NCBI GenBank assembly: GCA_029880025.1
Contig: JAOUPE010000100.1
Coordinates: 1-6,325, forward strand
Length of the DNA stretch: 6,325 bases
Source of the DNA: Caldifarciminota bacterium
GTDB taxonomy: Bacteria; Hydrothermota; Tepidihabitantia; Tepidihabitantales; JAOUPE01
Reading direction: 5' to 3'
Shown here: positions 5,812 through 6,325 of the stretch, piece by piece
Layout of the letters: every line of letters starts with the position of its first letter
How positions within the stretch are numbered: position 1 is the stretch's first letter
The notes under the pieces: generated by a model
Told to the model about the DNA's origin: nothing
The model's input: the letters and a program-made list of their open reading frames with translations, nothing else
The model's database searches: none
Made by a program: the position numbers and the translations under genes

Positions 5812-6325
5812 ATGTTAAAGAATATATTTTTAGGAAAAGAAATTGGACAACTTTTAAGGAAATCTCGTGAAAAGTCTACACTTTCTCAAACCGAAGTAGC
5901 AGAAAGAATCGGTTTATCTTCAAAAACTGGGCATGGATATATATCACGTTTAGAAAGTGGCAAAGTAAAAAGTCCACCGCTATATATAATTCTTCTTTAC
6001 CTTAGAGCCTGTGGAGCCTCCTGGACTGAGTTTTTTAAAAGATTAGATACGATTGATTTTAAGATGAGACATGAGAAGATGATTGCTCAAGTCTATCCGC
6101 CACCAACCCAAAGAAAAATTCATCGAGATGCGATGCGATATGAAATCGGTGTCGAATTTCCATCTAAGGAAAAAGAAGAAGTTGATTTTGCCCGACTGAA
6201 GAAACAAATTAAAGATAAAATCTTATTCTTACTAACCAAAAATCAAGTTGAAGAGAGTCAAATTAATTCTTATCAGAAATTCGCTTCTGAGCATTTTGAC
6301 TTTTTAGCGGCTTTGAATAAACCAG
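5812..6325 (+). CDS. XRE-family helix-turn-helix regulator (3' partial)
   Basis: 171 residues are visible and the frame runs off the right edge. Residues about 10-68 form an XRE/Cro-type HTH: IGQLLRKSRE, then LSQTEVAERIG, then GYISRLESGKVKSP, then a hydrophobic helix ending LRACGAS. The rest is charged and helical (RHEKMIAQVYPPPTQRK, KEKEEVDFARLKKQIKDK), of a kind expected for dimerisation or partner binding; I cannot name it. The stretch LSSKTGHGYISR is a little longer than the usual link before the recognition helix. The ATG at 5812 is chosen because an in-frame TAG lies at 5797. There is no Shine-Dalgarno sequence, unlike the other genes here. The protein probably binds DNA and may control itself through the palindrome at 5788-5804. 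Confidence 0.85.
   Translation, partial: MLKNIFLGKEIGQLLRKSREKSTLSQTEVAERIGLSSKTGHGYISRLESGKVKSPPLYIILLYLRACGASWTEFFKRLDTIDFKMRHEKMIAQVYPPPTQRKIHRDAMRYEIGVEFPSKEKEEVDFARLKKQIKDKILFLLTKNQVEESQINSYQKFASEHFDFLAALNKP

Noticed and set aside
4390..5812. Target-site duplication of a transposon
   Set aside because: Flanks (CTTCACAA on the left, ATAGTATG on the right) do not match. Only an AT next to TGTG/CACA is shared, and it is self-complementary.

Overview
The window looks like a chromosomal segment from an uncultured, low-GC Gram-negative bacterium, probably a candidate phylum of the WOR-3/Stahlbacteria or Cloacimonadota type. The signs are a VCBS-repeat surface protein with a FlgD-like/T9SS-type C-terminal module, two signal-peptide proteins ending in a terminal Phe as outer-membrane barrels do, strong AGGAGG ribosome binding sites, and degenerate CACAGAG-type repeats. 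The taxonomic call is inference; there is no rRNA or marker gene here.

Region 1 (1-4145) holds three genes on the + strand with 29- and 37-base gaps, probably one transcription unit. The first is a large secreted VCBS/FG-GAP protein, cut by the left edge. It has two propeller-like blocks separated by an Ig-like domain, then a C-terminal anchoring module. The other two are predicted outer-membrane beta-barrel proteins of unknown function. Together they look like a cell-surface or secretion set. Region 2 (4146-4396) is AT-rich intergenic DNA with a hairpin 36 bases after the last stop.

Region 3 (4397-5806) is the most unusual part and contains no convincing gene. It is a 1,410-base element bounded by 112-base inverted repeats, about 87% identical by hand alignment. 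Each outer end carries a 17-base palindrome of the form TGTGNNN-N3-NNNCACA. The inner letters of the palindrome differ between the two ends, but both partners changed, so base pairing is kept. Inside are two long arrays of diverged 12-base units. They lie in opposite orientations, and both keep one near-invariant position in a strict 12-base register. The left array is G-rich on the + strand (about 4992-5243, with a remnant at 5285-5332). The right array (5489-5704) is C-rich on the + strand and runs straight into the right inverted repeat. The left half also contains a spacer with degraded CACAGAG-like repeats and a compact 18-bp palindrome.

Region 4 (5812-6325) is an XRE-family helix-turn-helix gene, cut by the right edge. 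It starts 5 bases outside the right inverted repeat, with no visible Shine-Dalgarno sequence. Its only upstream control DNA is therefore the end of the element, including the 17-base palindrome. The simplest readings are a non-autonomous mobile element that landed next to the regulator gene, or a structured repeat locus that belongs with the regulator. The sequence alone does not decide between them.
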